From MGBC163016 sp910588905 (GTDB lineage Bacteria; Actinomycetota; Coriobacteriia; Coriobacteriales; Eggerthellaceae), in contig CAPGDO010000002.1 of the NCBI GenBank assembly GCA_948616985.1, forward strand, positions 62,001-126,000: a DNA stretch of 64,000 nt. The letters are read 5' to 3'. Numbering within the stretch: position 1 is the first letter of the stretch; the number at the start of each line of letters is the position of its first letter. Of this stretch, positions 34,617-43,439 are shown in pieces. The notes beneath the pieces were generated by a model. The model searched no databases, had not been told where the DNA came from, and worked only from the letters and a program-made list of their open reading frames with translations. The position numbers were made by a program, and so were the translations under genes.

Positions 34617-36248
34617 CTATTCAAGGGAGAAGACAACGGGATAAAGCGGCTGCCCACCGTCTTGGATATCCATCTCCAAGTCAGGATAGGCATCCTGGAT
34701 AGCGGCTTCCAGCTGCTCCAACTGAGCATCGCTCAGATCCTGACCCGCCAGGATCGTCATGATGTCCGCATCCGCCGCATCCATCTTGCCCAGGAGCTGC
34801 ATCACCGCGCTGTTCACGTCTTGGGCCACTGCATCGATGGAACCGCCTGCGATGCCGATGACATCTCCGCTATGGATGGGGTTACCCAAAGAATCCTTCG
34901 AATCCTTGATGGCGATGGTCACCTCACCGGTCTTCACCTCTTGAGCCGCTTCTGCCATGGCAGCCACGTTCTCCTCAAGGCTGGCATCCTCATCCACGGC
35001 GAAGAGAGCCGCGAAAGCCTGCGGGACGCTCTTGGTGGGAACCACGCCGCAATCCTTCTCAGAGAGGGTGCAGGCACTCTCAGCAGCCATGATGATGTTG
35101 GAGTTGTTCGGAAGGATGATGACCGCATCCGCGTTCACCTTCCCTACGGCTTCCAGCAGGTCCTTGGTGGAAGGATTCATGGTCTGGCCGCCCGAGACGA
35201 CGATATCCACCCCTTGGCTCTCCAGGATCTTGCGCGTCCCTTCTCCGGCCGCCACAGCTACGAATCCTAAGGGCTTGCGCTCTTCTCGCTGCTCAGAGGC
35301 TATCTTGCTCACCCTATCCTGGGATTGCAGGTCCATGTTGTGGATATGCACCTCAGAGATCTGCCCCTGGCTCAAGAAGTACTTGAGCACCTGGTCGGGG
35401 GTGTTGGAATGGACATGCACCTTGAACTTCGGGGAGGCCCCTACGCACAGTTCGCAATCCCCCATGGTCTGTAGGAAATCAAGAGCCGCTTCAGGGTCGA
35501 GGGTGTCAGAATCCACCAGGAACTCATTGCAATAGCGGTATTCCGACCCCTCCCAATCATTGATCTGCTCTATCTCCACCTTGGGACCGAAGGCGCCCCC
35601 AAGGGTGATGTCCTCGATGTCCAAGGGAGCCTTCCCCAAAAGCGCAGCGGCGAAGGAATCCAAGAGGATGGCCAAGCCGAAGCCACCTGCATCCACCACG
35701 CCGTTCTCCTTGAGCACTGCGAGGAAGTCTGGCGTGCGCTGCACGGAGGCATAGGCCTCAGACACGATGGCCTCCATGGCCGCATCCGTATCAAGCCCCA
35801 AAGCGGCAGCATCCTTCGCCGCCTTGGCCGTATCTCTCAGCACCGTGAGGATGGTACCCTCCACGGGCTTGCGCACTGCCTGGAAGGCCACCTCTTCAGC
35901 CTTCTGGAAGGAAGCGGCTATGGTCTCGGTGTCGAACTGATCCAGCCCTTCGCTCCCCTCGCAGAGGCCGCGGAGGATCTGGGAGGTGATGACACCGGAA
36001 TTGCCCCGGGCTCCCATGAGCGCACCCTGGATGATGGCCTTGCGCACCGCCTGACCGTCGGCATCTGAGCCGAGGGAGCGCAGGTTGTTGACCACGCTCT
36101 CTATGGTGAGCGACATGTTGGTACCCGTATCCCCATCGGGGACCGGGAAGACATTCAAACGGTTGATCTCTTCCTTGCGCTGGGTGAGGGCAGCCGAGGC
36201 ACTGGCGATGGCGTTGAGGATCTGGGCAGGTTCATAGGTCTTGAGCAT
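34617..36248 (-). CDS. fakA: DhaL-domain kinase, fatty acid kinase FakA-like (YloV family)
   Basis: A 543-residue protein. The N-terminal DhaL domain has the Mg-ATP motif NVFPVPDGDTGTNM (32-45) and GARGNSGVITSQILRG. A middle domain and a C-terminal FakA/DegV-partner domain follow (FVAVAAGEG, VVSGGQTMNPST). With a FakB partner it phosphorylates fatty acids for phospholipid synthesis. No fakB is in the window. It follows the Asp23 gene and precedes recG, as in Bacillus. Confidence 0.9.
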   Translation of the reverse strand: MLKTYEPAQILNAIASASAALTQRKEEINRLNVFPVPDGDTGTNMSLTIESVVNNLRSLGSDADGQAVRKAIIQGALMGARGNSGVITSQILRGLCEGSEGLDQFDTETIAASFQKAEEVAFQAVRKPVEGTILTVLRDTAKAAKDAAALGLDTDAAMEAIVSEAYASVQRTPDFLAVLKENGVVDAGGFGLAILLDSFAAALLGKAPLDIEDITLGGAFGPKVEIEQINDWEGSEYRYCNEFLVDSDTLDPEAALDFLQTMGDCELCVGASPKFKVHVHSNTPDQVLKYFLSQGQISEVHIHNMDLQSQDRVSKIASEQREERKPLGFVAVAAGEGTRKILESQGVDIVVSGGQTMNPSTKDLLEAVGKVNADAVIILPNNSNIIMAAESACTLSEKDCGVVPTKSVPQAFAALFAVDEDASLEENVAAMAEAAQEVKTGEVTIAIKDSKDSLGNPIHSGDVIGIAGGSIDAVAQDVNSAVMQLLGKMDAADADIMTILAGQDLSDAQLEQLEAAIQDAYPDLEMDIQDGGQPLYPVVFSLE

Positions 36249-36317
36249 GAGGGGATTCTCCTAATGGGGGGCGTGAGCCGTGACGAGATGCATCTGCATC
36301 AGACGATCTAGGACAGG

Positions 36318-36662
36318 CTATCTGACCTTGATATCTTGAACATGCACGATGACCTCGCTGATGGGAACCTGTGCATACTCGTTGAGGGCGAACTTCACTT
36401 GATCGGAGAGGTTCTGGGACACCGTGGAGATATTAGTGCCGTATTCGATCACCACGTAGAGCTCTACCTTGATCCCCTCCTCCTGGGGAGTGACCACGAT
36501 GCCGCGGCGCAAGCGCGAGGCAGGGAGCAGCTTGGCGAATCCATCTGCTGCATTGGGGGCCGTCATGCCCACTACTCCATAGCATTCCAGGGCAGCGTAG
36601 CCCACTATATCCGCGAGGACATCATTGGCAACATGCAGTTCTCCGAGGACCCTCTCTGCCAT
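36318..36662 (-). CDS. Asp23/Gls24 family envelope stress protein (YloU-like)
   Basis: A 114-residue Asp23-family protein. It contains YAALECYGVVGMTAPN near the N-terminus and VIEYGTNISTVSQNLSDQVKFAL in the second half. AAAGGAG precedes the ATG at 36662. The family forms membrane-associated filaments in Staphylococcus; in the YloU position it is always next to the FakA-like kinase, suggesting a joint role in envelope lipid homeostasis (inference). It is 69 bases upstream of fakA and divergent from rpmB. Confidence 0.9.
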   Translation of the reverse strand: MAERVLGELHVANDVLADIVGYAALECYGVVGMTAPNAADGFAKLLPASRLRRGIVVTPQEEGIKVELYVVIEYGTNISTVSQNLSDQVKFALNEYAQVPISEVIVHVQDIKVR

Positions 36663-36825
36663 GATGCTCCTTTCTCCAACTTGAACCCGCAACCAAGCGA
36701 GGTCGTAGGGTGTCTATTGATGGGCAACGGACGATAAGCCATCATCTGATGCCTTTGTTCAAGCTAGTATAGCGCAAGGAAGACAGGCGCATCCTCCGGC
36801 CCATCGAACCGAAGCCATGAAGACA

Positions 36826-36856
36826 TTGGCATCCCACCCAAGATATGTGCTATAGT
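36826..36856 (+). promoter_or_regulatory. Predicted promoter of rpmB
   Basis: TTGGCA (36826-36831) and TATAGT (36851-36856) are 19 bases apart. The -10 is preceded by TGC, giving an extended -10 that compensates for the long spacer. It lies 58 bases before the rpmB start. Confidence 0.65.
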
Positions 36857-36914
36857 TTGCTGCTGCTGTTGTAAACCGAACAGGTTCACCCCTGAGAGCA
36901 AATAGGAGCAAGCT

Positions 36915-37106
36915 ATGTCACAGGTATGCGAAGTCTGCGGTAAGAAGCCTTCATTCGGGCACAACGTGAGCCACTCCCATAGGGTCACGAACAGGATCTT
37001 CAGGCCCAATGTGCAGAAGGTCACCATCAAGGACAAGAACGGCCATGTGCGCAAGGCTCGCGTTTGCACCAGCTGCATGAAGGCCGGGAAGGTGGAGCGC
37101 GCCTAG
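36915..37106 (+). CDS. rpmB: 50S ribosomal protein L28
   Basis: A 63-residue protein with the L28 core SHSHRVTNRIFRPNVQKV. Two CxxC pairs (CEVC at the N-terminus, CTSC near the C-terminus) make it the zinc-binding form. A TAGGAG site precedes the ATG. It is a monocistronic gene between a predicted promoter and a hairpin terminator, divergent from asp23-fakA as in Bacillus. Confidence 0.97.
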   Translation: MSQVCEVCGKKPSFGHNVSHSHRVTNRIFRPNVQKVTIKDKNGHVRKARVCTSCMKAGKVERA

Positions 37107-37143
37107 GATCGCCCACCGCCCTAGCATCTCGAAGAAGCATCGA

Positions 37144-37167
37144 AAAGGCCCCCGGATGGGGGCCTTT
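37144..37167 (+). terminator. Terminator of rpmB
   Basis: AAAGGCCCCC / GGGGGCCTTT with a GGAT loop, a 10-bp perfect stem 37 bases after the rpmB stop. The TTT at its 3' side gives a short U-run. The A-run on the other side could also serve the convergent zinc-ribbon gene. Confidence 0.8.
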
Positions 37168-37202
37168 CTCATGTCAACGCTCTCAGCAGGAGCGAAGGCG
37201 CT

Positions 37203-37925
37203 CTAACCCTCTAGGATGAGCAGACGCTTGCAGATGGGGCAGAAGGCCACCGGGGCCTGGGAGCGCAGCTCTATCAGACGCCCCGGATCGATACCTGCCC
37301 GGCACACCCCGCAGCGGCTGCCCTCCAGCTTGCCTACCACCACGCACCCCATGCGCTCAGAGGTGTCTCGGTAGGCGTCGGCCAATTCCGCGCTGATGGC
37401 ATCAAGGAGCTGATCGCGCTCAGCGGATGCCTGGGAGATGTCCGTCTTGAGACGCCCCCCCTCGCGCTTGAACTCATCGGTTGCTTGGGCTTCGGTGGTA
37501 TCCAGGGCATCCAAAGCACCGATGACCTGCTCTTCCAGTGCCAGGATCTTGGCGTGCTCGGCATCTATCTGGGCCATCTCCTCTGCCAGCACTTGACGGC
37601 GACGGAAGATGCCATCCAGCTCTTTGGTACGCGCCTCGACGTTACGATAATCACCACCCGCTGCTTCGATGGCCGCCTGGACTCCCTTCTCCTTCTTCTC
37701 CAGAGAGGCGTCCTCGTCCTGAACGCGGGTGCGCTTCTTGGCTGACTCTTTCTTGAGGGAGCCGATCTTGGCAGCCTTGTCCTCAAGGGCAGCACGCTTG
37801 GTGCGACACTCCAAGATGACCTGCCGCTGGGGAAGCTCTTCCAGATCCCGGGTCATGTGCATGATATTGAAGTCAGCTTGCTGTGCCGCGAGCAAGGATT
37901 GGATCTCTGTGGGGGTTGCCTGCAC
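37203..37925 (-). CDS. Coiled-coil protein with C-terminal zinc ribbon (C4-type, DUF164/CdsZ-like)
   Basis: A 240-residue protein. Residues 10-185 are a long antiparallel coiled coil rich in Glu, Lys, Gln and Ala. A C4 zinc ribbon closes it (CGVCRAG ... FCPICKRLL). The GTG at 37925 has AAAGGTGG before it. The domain order matches the C4-type zinc-ribbon family found next to NIF3-like genes in many bacteria; a chlamydial member acts in ribosome hibernation (family knowledge). It lies 81 bases behind the NIF3-like gene on the same strand. Confidence 0.85.
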   Translation of the reverse strand: MQATPTEIQSLLAAQQADFNIMHMTRDLEELPQRQVILECRTKRAALEDKAAKIGSLKKESAKKRTRVQDEDASLEKKEKGVQAAIEAAGGDYRNVEARTKELDGIFRRRQVLAEEMAQIDAEHAKILALEEQVIGALDALDTTEAQATDEFKREGGRLKTDISQASAERDQLLDAISAELADAYRDTSERMGCVVVGKLEGSRCGVCRAGIDPGRLIELRSQAPVAFCPICKRLLILEG

Positions 37926-38006
37926 GATTCCACCTTTCGCGAACGGAAGCATCACTGCACCCAATTCTAGCGCAAACGATCGCGCGAGTCGTGCGGATGG
38001 GCAACG

Positions 38007-38975
38007 CTATAGGCGAATGCTCTCTGGATAAGACCAGCGCTCCGTTTGATCTAGGATGACGATATCCTCCGAGGAGAGCCCGAAGCTGGCCGTAGCATCA
38101 GCCAACACCGCCGTGAGGGGGAATTCGCTCAGATCGTGACCCAGCTCGATGATGCAGAGCCCGGCCTCAGAGAACTCGAGGGCCTCATGGTACTTGACCT
38201 CTCCGCAGATCAAGCAGTCAACGCCTGCTGCCAAGGCCTGCTTGCCCAAAGAGCCTGCGCTTCCCGTAGCGCAAACGACCCGGGCCACGGTGGAGCTGAA
38301 GCTACCCCACACCCGGGGCGCCCGTCCGAACACGGAAGTGCAGCGCGCAGCGATATGGGCAAGCGCCTCCGGCTTGCCGCCTTCAGTGCTCACCTTGCAG
38401 ACCTGGCCGTAACCAAGGGCAGGGCGCTTCTCCAAAGGCGCGAGCACCTTCCCCGTATAGCTGAGCCCCAGAAGCTTCGGGAGGATGACCTGGGCCTGCT
38501 TGCTGACATCAAGGGAAGTATGGAAGGCCATGAGGGCCACACCCGAGCGGATGGCCGCGAAGACACCGGCGCCGGGCGAGAGGGCAACGGATCGTTCAGG
38601 AGCGAAGGAGGCCGGCGGGTCCAGATAGGCAGGATGATGGGTGAGGAGCACGTTAGCCCCTGCCTTCGCTGCCTCTTCGATGGCGTCCACCGTGGGGTCC
38701 AGCGTGATGGCTACCTTGGTGATGGGCAGGGCACGCTCCCCCACCAACAGGCCGCACCTGTCCCAGCTCTCAGCGGTGTCAGCGGGAAAGAGCTTCAACA
38801 GCTGCTGTTCAAGCGCACCTATGGTGCGCACCTTATCGGACTTGGCTAGGATGCGAGAGCCCTGCTTCACCAGAGCATCCGTAGCAGCTGTGAGAGCCCG
38901 CGCTGCCTTCTTCGGCCGATTCTCCCCTTTGGAAGCGGACTTGGCGGACCTCTTGTCTTTCTTATCCTTGGCCAT
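38007..38975 (-). CDS. NIF3-like dinuclear metal-centre protein (YqfO/YbgI family)
   Basis: A 322-residue protein. The first ~50 residues are a Lys/Ala/Ser-rich basic extension. The NIF3 core starts at about residue 52 with LEQQLLKLFPADTAESWDRCGLLVG. The family motif LLTHHPAYLD and the C-terminal GEVKYHEALEFSEAG and IELGH provide metal ligands. Homologues are hexameric rings with a dinuclear metal centre and an unsettled biochemical role. GCAAGGAG precedes the ATG. It is paired with the zinc-ribbon gene downstream. Confidence 0.9.
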   Translation of the reverse strand: MAKDKKDKRSAKSASKGENRPKKAARALTAATDALVKQGSRILAKSDKVRTIGALEQQLLKLFPADTAESWDRCGLLVGERALPITKVAITLDPTVDAIEEAAKAGANVLLTHHPAYLDPPASFAPERSVALSPGAGVFAAIRSGVALMAFHTSLDVSKQAQVILPKLLGLSYTGKVLAPLEKRPALGYGQVCKVSTEGGKPEALAHIAARCTSVFGRAPRVWGSFSSTVARVVCATGSAGSLGKQALAAGVDCLICGEVKYHEALEFSEAGLCIIELGHDLSEFPLTAVLADATASFGLSSEDIVILDQTERWSYPESIRL

Positions 38976-39007
38976 GGGAAGCTCCTTGCTCGCGCATGAA
39001 GTGTGCT

Positions 39008-39829
39008 TTATCGGTCTAAGGAGATGCTACGCCTATCTCCCGTGGAAGTGGGTACGGTCACGCAGTTGTAACCTGCTTCTTGCATCAGCCGATAGCCTCG
39101 GCGGATATCTCGAGCCACATTCGCAGGCAGATGGGCATCCGTCCCCACCGTACAAGGCACCTCCGCTCGAGCGAAAGCAGCCAGAAGGGCAGGAGCGGGA
39201 AAGGGCTCTTCGCAGGCATAATAGGACCCAGAGGTGTTGAGCTCTATCATCCGCCCTCCCGCTCGAGCCGCTTCAGCCATCTGCTCGTAGAGAGGCTCCA
39301 AGGCGAACGAGGGGTAGCGGTCGAATTTCTTCGCGAGGTCAGGATGGGACATGATATGGAAAGGAAGGGAATCATCCGCTGCCGCCTGGCACCAGAGCTC
39401 AATGTAGCGGCGCCAGATGACATCCGTTGCTCCCGGCTCTTCCCAGCGGTCCCGTTGAGCCGGGTCATCGAAAGGCCAACGATCCACGAAATGGACGGAC
39501 CCGAGGATCAGGTCGAACCGATCCAAGCCCATGGCCTTCAAGTCCCGATCCTCATCTTGCCCCAGATAGTCAAGCTCTATGCCCAAGAGGATATCCAAGC
39601 TCGGATGAGCGCTCCTTGCATCCAGAACAGCCTGCTCATAGAGGGGCAGCTGCTCTGAAGGCACCGAGAGATAGCCAACGGGGTCGAAGGCGGCAGAGAG
39701 CGGGAAGTGATCCGTGAAGGCCAGCGTGGTCAGGCCGCAACGTTCGGCTTCGGCAACGTAGGCTTCCACCTCCCCTTCCCCATGGCCGCAGAATCCGGTA
39801 TGACAATGGGTGTTCACCAATTCGGTCAA
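39008..39829 (-). CDS. PHP-domain phosphatase (histidinol-phosphatase HisK-like)
   Basis: A 273-residue PHP-family protein. Metal motifs are visible: NTHCHTGFCGHGEG at the start, FTDHFPLS, LLGIELDYLGQDED, LGSVHFVDRWPFD, IMSHPDL and VGTDAHLP. These match the HisK-type histidinol-phosphate phosphatase, although no other his genes are nearby. The start is a TTG at 39829 with AAGGG seven bases before it; a GTG four codons on is an alternative. It lies 3 bases behind the cysteine desulfurase. Confidence 0.88.
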   Translation of the reverse strand: MTELVNTHCHTGFCGHGEGEVEAYVAEAERCGLTTLAFTDHFPLSAAFDPVGYLSVPSEQLPLYEQAVLDARSAHPSLDILLGIELDYLGQDEDRDLKAMGLDRFDLILGSVHFVDRWPFDDPAQRDRWEEPGATDVIWRRYIELWCQAAADDSLPFHIMSHPDLAKKFDRYPSFALEPLYEQMAEAARAGGRMIELNTSGSYYACEEPFPAPALLAAFARAEVPCTVGTDAHLPANVARDIRRGYRLMQEAGYNCVTVPTSTGDRRSISLDR

Positions 39830-39832
39830 TGC

Positions 39833-41041
39833 TCAACCCTTCCAATCCAAGACCTTCGGCACTGCCTCTAAGAGCGCCTCGGCCTGTTCCATATCCGTGA
39901 ATCGTCCGAAGGAGATGCGAAGCTCTGTTTGAGCCTCATCGGCACCAAGGCCGCAAGCGCTCAGAACATGGCTCGGCTTCAAGCTGGACGAAGAGCAAGC
40001 GCTCCCTCCTGATACAGCGAAACCGAGAGCGTCGAAGCGCAGTACCGCCGTCTGGCTCTCGATGCCTTCGAGCAGTACGCAGACCACATTGGGAAGGAAG
40101 TCCTGGCTCCCCACGGGGCATTCCACTGCCGACTGGATGCGGTCCAAAGCAGAGAGGCGCTCATAGAGCCTATCGCGTATCTGTCGGAGCCGAGCGCTCT
40201 CAGCCTCCACATCGGCTGTAGCTACTGAGGCAGCTGCCGCGAAGCCCATCGCCCCGCAGACGTTCTGAGTGCCGCAGCGCCTACCACCCTCTTGACCACC
40301 CCCCAAGATGAAGGGGGTGAAGGGACAGCGTCGCTTCAGATAGAGAGCGCCCACACCGTAAGGGCCTCCGATCTTGTGGGCAGAGAAAGAGGCAGCATCC
40401 ACATCCATCTCCCGAAGATGGACGGGCATCTTCCCCAGCCCCTGCACAGCATCGGTATGGAAGAGTGCCCCTGATCGGTGGGCAGTGGCCGCCAGCTGCC
40501 GGATAGCCTGGATAGAGCCCACCTCCGAATTCGCCAGCTGGATGCTCACCAAGACCGTCTCAGGCCTGAGCGCCTCCTCAAGGGCGGAAACGCTGATGAA
40601 CCCATCGCGGTCAGGCCGCAGATAGGTCACCTCGAAGCCCTGAGATGCTAGGCGGCGAGCTGGCTTCAACACTGCTTTATGCTCTATCTGAGACGTGATG
40701 ACATGGGGGATGAACGTCCCGCTCATCTTCCGCGCCCGCTCTTCGAAAGCAGCCCGGGCTATCCCTTCCATGGCAGCATTGTCCGCCTCGGTAGCGCCAG
40801 AGGTGAAGATGATCTCATCGGGGCGAGCCGCCCCCAGGGAAGAAGCGAGGCTGCGCCGTGCCCCCTCCAGGGCCTTGAACGCCTCCCTGCCGGGCCGTGA
40901 GAGGGAATTCGGGTTGGCGTTGCCCAGGATAGACCCAGGGCCCGCTGTAAGGTAAGGCTCCATGGCCGCCAATGCTTCAGGCACCATGGGTGCCGTAGCA
41001 GCGTAATCGAAATAGAGATAACCTTCCGCGCGCTCAAGCAT
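39833..41041 (-). CDS. Cysteine desulfurase (NifS/IscS type)
   Basis: A 402-residue PLP enzyme. N-terminal YFDYAATAP; HTDAVQGLGKMPV; the PLP lysine in SFSAHKIGGPYGVGALY; the catalytic cysteine in VSGGSACSSSSLKPSHVL, the group I (IscS/NifS) arrangement with a flexible loop. It delivers sulfur from cysteine to Fe-S assembly or tRNA thiolation. A thiI gene lies elsewhere in the window (52547) and could be a partner. It overlaps the rpe stop by 8 bases. Confidence 0.94.
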   Translation of the reverse strand: MLERAEGYLYFDYAATAPMVPEALAAMEPYLTAGPGSILGNANPNSLSRPGREAFKALEGARRSLASSLGAARPDEIIFTSGATEADNAAMEGIARAAFEERARKMSGTFIPHVITSQIEHKAVLKPARRLASQGFEVTYLRPDRDGFISVSALEEALRPETVLVSIQLANSEVGSIQAIRQLAATAHRSGALFHTDAVQGLGKMPVHLREMDVDAASFSAHKIGGPYGVGALYLKRRCPFTPFILGGGQEGGRRCGTQNVCGAMGFAAAASVATADVEAESARLRQIRDRLYERLSALDRIQSAVECPVGSQDFLPNVVCVLLEGIESQTAVLRFDALGFAVSGGSACSSSSLKPSHVLSACGLGADEAQTELRISFGRFTDMEQAEALLEAVPKVLDWKG

Positions 41042-41720
41042 CTTGGCTCATTCCCTGGGCGATGCTCCGCAGGGCAGCAGGAACGCTTCGAGGGTCAGGG
41101 GCTTTGAAGAAGGCATTGCCGCAGACCACGCAATCCGCTCCCGCGTCAGCCACGGCCTTCACCGTTGACGCCCCGATACCCCCATCCACTTGGATGAGAA
41201 GGCTCGTGTTCTGATCCTGGGCCATCTGGCGTACCTGAGCCACCCTGTCATCAGACCCTTCGATGAAGGACTGGCCCGAGAACCCCGGCTCCACGCTCAT
41301 GATGAGGACCATATCCGCTTCCCTGATGAAGGGCTGGATATCTGCCAGATCCGTAGCGGGCTTCACAGATATGCCCGCACGGGCGCCCCCTTCATGGATG
41401 AGGCGAATGGCCTCGTGGGCCTCTTCTGCGCTCACGGCTTCCCGGTGGAAGGTCACGATGTCAGATCCAGCCTCAAGGAACCAAGGGATCTGCCGTAGGG
41501 GATTCGACACCATGAGATGGGCATCTAAGGTCTTTGAGGTGATGCGATGGAGCGCTTGGACCAAGGGGACCCCCATGGTGATGTTAGGCACGAAATGGCC
41601 GTCCATCACATCGATATGTACCCAATCCGCATGAGCCTCCTCTAGAAGGCCTATGGCTCCGGCAATGTCTTCGAAATCAGCCGAGAGGATGGAAGGAGCG
41701 ATGAGCAAGGGGTTTGACAC
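41034..41720 (-). CDS. rpe: Ribulose-phosphate 3-epimerase
   Basis: A 228-residue TIM-barrel enzyme: LIAPSILSADFEDI at the N-terminus, the metal/catalytic stretch VHIDVMDGHFVPNITMG, HLMVSNPLRQIP, IMSVEPGFSGQSFI and QVDGGIGASTVKAV. It interconverts ribulose 5-phosphate and xylulose 5-phosphate in the pentose-phosphate pathway. The GTG at 41720 has TAGGAG five bases upstream; an upstream in-frame extension lacks homology. First gene of rpe-nifS-PHP. Confidence 0.97.
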   Translation of the reverse strand: MSNPLLIAPSILSADFEDIAGAIGLLEEAHADWVHIDVMDGHFVPNITMGVPLVQALHRITSKTLDAHLMVSNPLRQIPWFLEAGSDIVTFHREAVSAEEAHEAIRLIHEGGARAGISVKPATDLADIQPFIREADMVLIMSVEPGFSGQSFIEGSDDRVAQVRQMAQDQNTSLLIQVDGGIGASTVKAVADAGADCVVCGNAFFKAPDPRSVPAALRSIAQGMSQDA

Positions 41721-41834
41721 GGTCTCTCCTAGGGTCAGATACGGGCGGTCACGGTGCTCTGCGGTCATCCACGTTGGGACTATGATACAGTTTCTTGCAG
41801 CCTTGCACCGAGCAAGAGAGGAGCGGGTCTATCT

Positions 41835-42266
41835 ATGGGAGCCTCCAATGCCTACGCCACCCCCTGGGGACCCATGCTCATCCGCGAAGACGAGGGGCGC
41901 ATCTGCCTCGTCTCGTTCTCCCCTACCCCTGAGGAAGACGATAAGCGTCCGAGCACCCTTACCAACGCTTGCGCGAACCAGCTCCTTGAATACCTGGCAG
42001 GAAAGCGACGGGTGTTCGATGTGCCGCTTGCCCTTGATGGCACAGGATTCGAACAGGCGGTCTGGCAAGCGGTGCAGGCCGTTCCCTACGGTCAGGTATG
42101 CACCTGCACGGATATCGCTCGCGCCATAGGGCAGCCCACCGCTCACCGGCAAGTGGGCCGAGCCGCTGCTGATTGCCCGCTGACGCCCCTCGTGCCTGCG
42201 CACCGGATCAAGACCCTGGACGATGCCCTCTCCCTGCGCTTCCGCCAGATAGAGGGAACCGCCTGA
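41835..42266 (+). CDS. Alkyltransferase-like protein (two-domain MGMT fold, PAHR in place of PCHR)
   Basis: A 143-residue protein with the Ogt/MGMT layout. A shortened N-terminal domain (1-70) is followed by the DNA-binding domain starting GTGFEQAVWQAVQAVPYGQV (70-88) and containing TDIARAIGQPTAHRQVGRA. The reactive motif reads LVPAHRIK, with Ala122 where the acceptor Cys stands. Proteins with this change belong to the ATL group, which bind O6-alkylguanine and recruit nucleotide-excision repair instead of repairing directly (family knowledge). AGAGGAG lies 11 bases before the ATG. It is divergent from rpe. Confidence 0.83.
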   Translation: MGASNAYATPWGPMLIREDEGRICLVSFSPTPEEDDKRPSTLTNACANQLLEYLAGKRRVFDVPLALDGTGFEQAVWQAVQAVPYGQVCTCTDIARAIGQPTAHRQVGRAAADCPLTPLVPAHRIKTLDDALSLRFRQIEGTA

Positions 42267-42345
42267 TAGTCCTTAAGAGCGTCAACCTCTTGCTCTGTGC
42301 ATCCTGAGGCGCAAAGCACGTACTCTCAGGAGTATCCCAGCAGCA

Positions 42346-42783
42346 TCATTGCTCTGGACTCACGCAGGTGATATACCAACCATCATCGCCTTTTTCTATC
42401 TTAAGATCTACATTGAATAGACTCGTTTCACCTTGATCTGAAGGCAGGTAAGACTCGAAGACTACTTGGACCCTCATTTCTCCGGCATCATTTTCGATAT
42501 GGATCGTCTTTGCATCTACTCGTTTTACTTTGTACTGCAATACGCCTTTCTCGTCGCATACAGGTCTGAAGTAATCCAAAGGCGCCTCGTACTCATAAAA
42601 AGATAATGGGGCATCGTTTCTTGCTTGGAAAATGGATTCCATGATCTCATTTTCAGCCTCCATGGTTTCCTGATCCTTGCTCAAAAAGCTGCACCCCACA
42701 ATGCACGATCCCCATGAAACCAAGATGACTGCGAGCATGGATAAGCGGAGCGCGAACTCAGCTCTGTGAGGGCCACGCGGCAT
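42346..42783 (-). CDS. Small predicted lipoprotein of unknown function
   Basis: A 145-residue protein. A basic N-terminus and hydrophobic stretch (AVILVSWGSCIVG) end in a lipobox-like IVGC followed by SFLSKDQETM, suggesting export and lipid anchoring. The mature part is acidic with an ordered beta-like C-terminus (VQVVFESYLP, DGWYITCVS). AAAGGG precedes the ATG at 42783. Its AT content is higher than that of the housekeeping genes. No family is recognised. It lies at the edge of the accessory island. Confidence 0.65.
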   Translation of the reverse strand: MPRGPHRAEFALRLSMLAVILVSWGSCIVGCSFLSKDQETMEAENEIMESIFQARNDAPLSFYEYEAPLDYFRPVCDEKGVLQYKVKRVDAKTIHIENDAGEMRVQVVFESYLPSDQGETSLFNVDLKIEKGDDGWYITCVSPEQ

Positions 42784-43439
42784 GGATATCCCTTTCAAAT
42801 AGATGGAACGTATAGCGGACGATGATCACAATATAATGCAGGAGGATATGACAGCTGAACCACATCTGATATCTAAACTGGGATATGAATATCCGAGATG
42901 ATCCATGTGTCGCTCTCATGATAAAGATCGACACAACGAGGACTACTGTTATTTACAGGCTATTCATCTTGCCATTCATACTCACTTTATCCTCACTACC
43001 ACAACGCCCTCTTCGCTTTCTTAAGCGTTCCTAAGGAATCGATCGAATCTGCTCAGTGAGTTTTTGCATAGTGTAGATGCGTTGCGCGAAGACCACGCGC
43101 AACATGTTCATTGCGGTACCAGCCGGGTAACCTAACGTACAGGGTTCATCCGAGTGCACCATCGGACGAATCTAGATCCGCCCCTACAGCAACCTGACAT
43201 GCATGGTTTATTCAATGGAAACCTGACATGTCCTGCGTAGGGGTCGAACATGTTAGACCCCGAACGCCACATCCCCGAACACCCCGCAGGTATGCACGGG
43301 TCACGACCCGTATCCCGCTGCGACAGCAGCAGCTATTAGTTAGGCGGCGGGAGGAGCTGTCAGGAGAATCAACCTCTTGCGCCGCGCACGTTTGAGCGCA
43401 GAGTACGTATGATCAAGAACGCACCAGAAAGCATCCGTT
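42784..43439. other. 656-base non-coding stretch with REP-like debris
   Basis: No credible reading frame. The part nearest the lipoprotein (42784-43060) is AT-rich. It contains an 8-bp hairpin GTTGCGCG/CGCGCAAC (43080-43104). From 43150 to 43310 come fragments of the repeat family seen at 45404-45520: GATCCGCCCCTACAGCAACCTGACATGCATG, GGGGTC...GACCCC and a perfect ACGGGTC-AC-GACCCGT palindrome. Near its end (43367-43425) is a degenerate copy of the sequence at 42282-42340. Confidence 0.6.
43174..43310. repeat. Degenerate REP-like repeat copies
   Basis: Contains GATCCGCCCCTACAGCAACC then TGACATGCATG, closely matching the unit GATCCGCCCCTACGCACAACC...CATGCATGC at 45412-45443; a second AACCTGACATG (43220s); GTAGGGGTC...GACCCC (43235-43260); and ACGGGTCACGACCCGT (43294-43309). 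All show the same build: a short GC-rich palindrome and a CTACGCACAACC-type tail. Confidence 0.6.

Noticed and set aside
34559..34729. ATG-initiated, longer recG overlapping fakA by over 100 bases
   Set aside because: The extra N-terminus translates fakA sequence out of frame; conserved RecG similarity begins at the region after 34558, so a TTG start is preferred.
43080..43104. Rho-independent terminator downstream of the 352-residue gene
   Set aside because: The 8-bp hairpin has no T-run on the appropriate side and lies over 330 bases from the stop.
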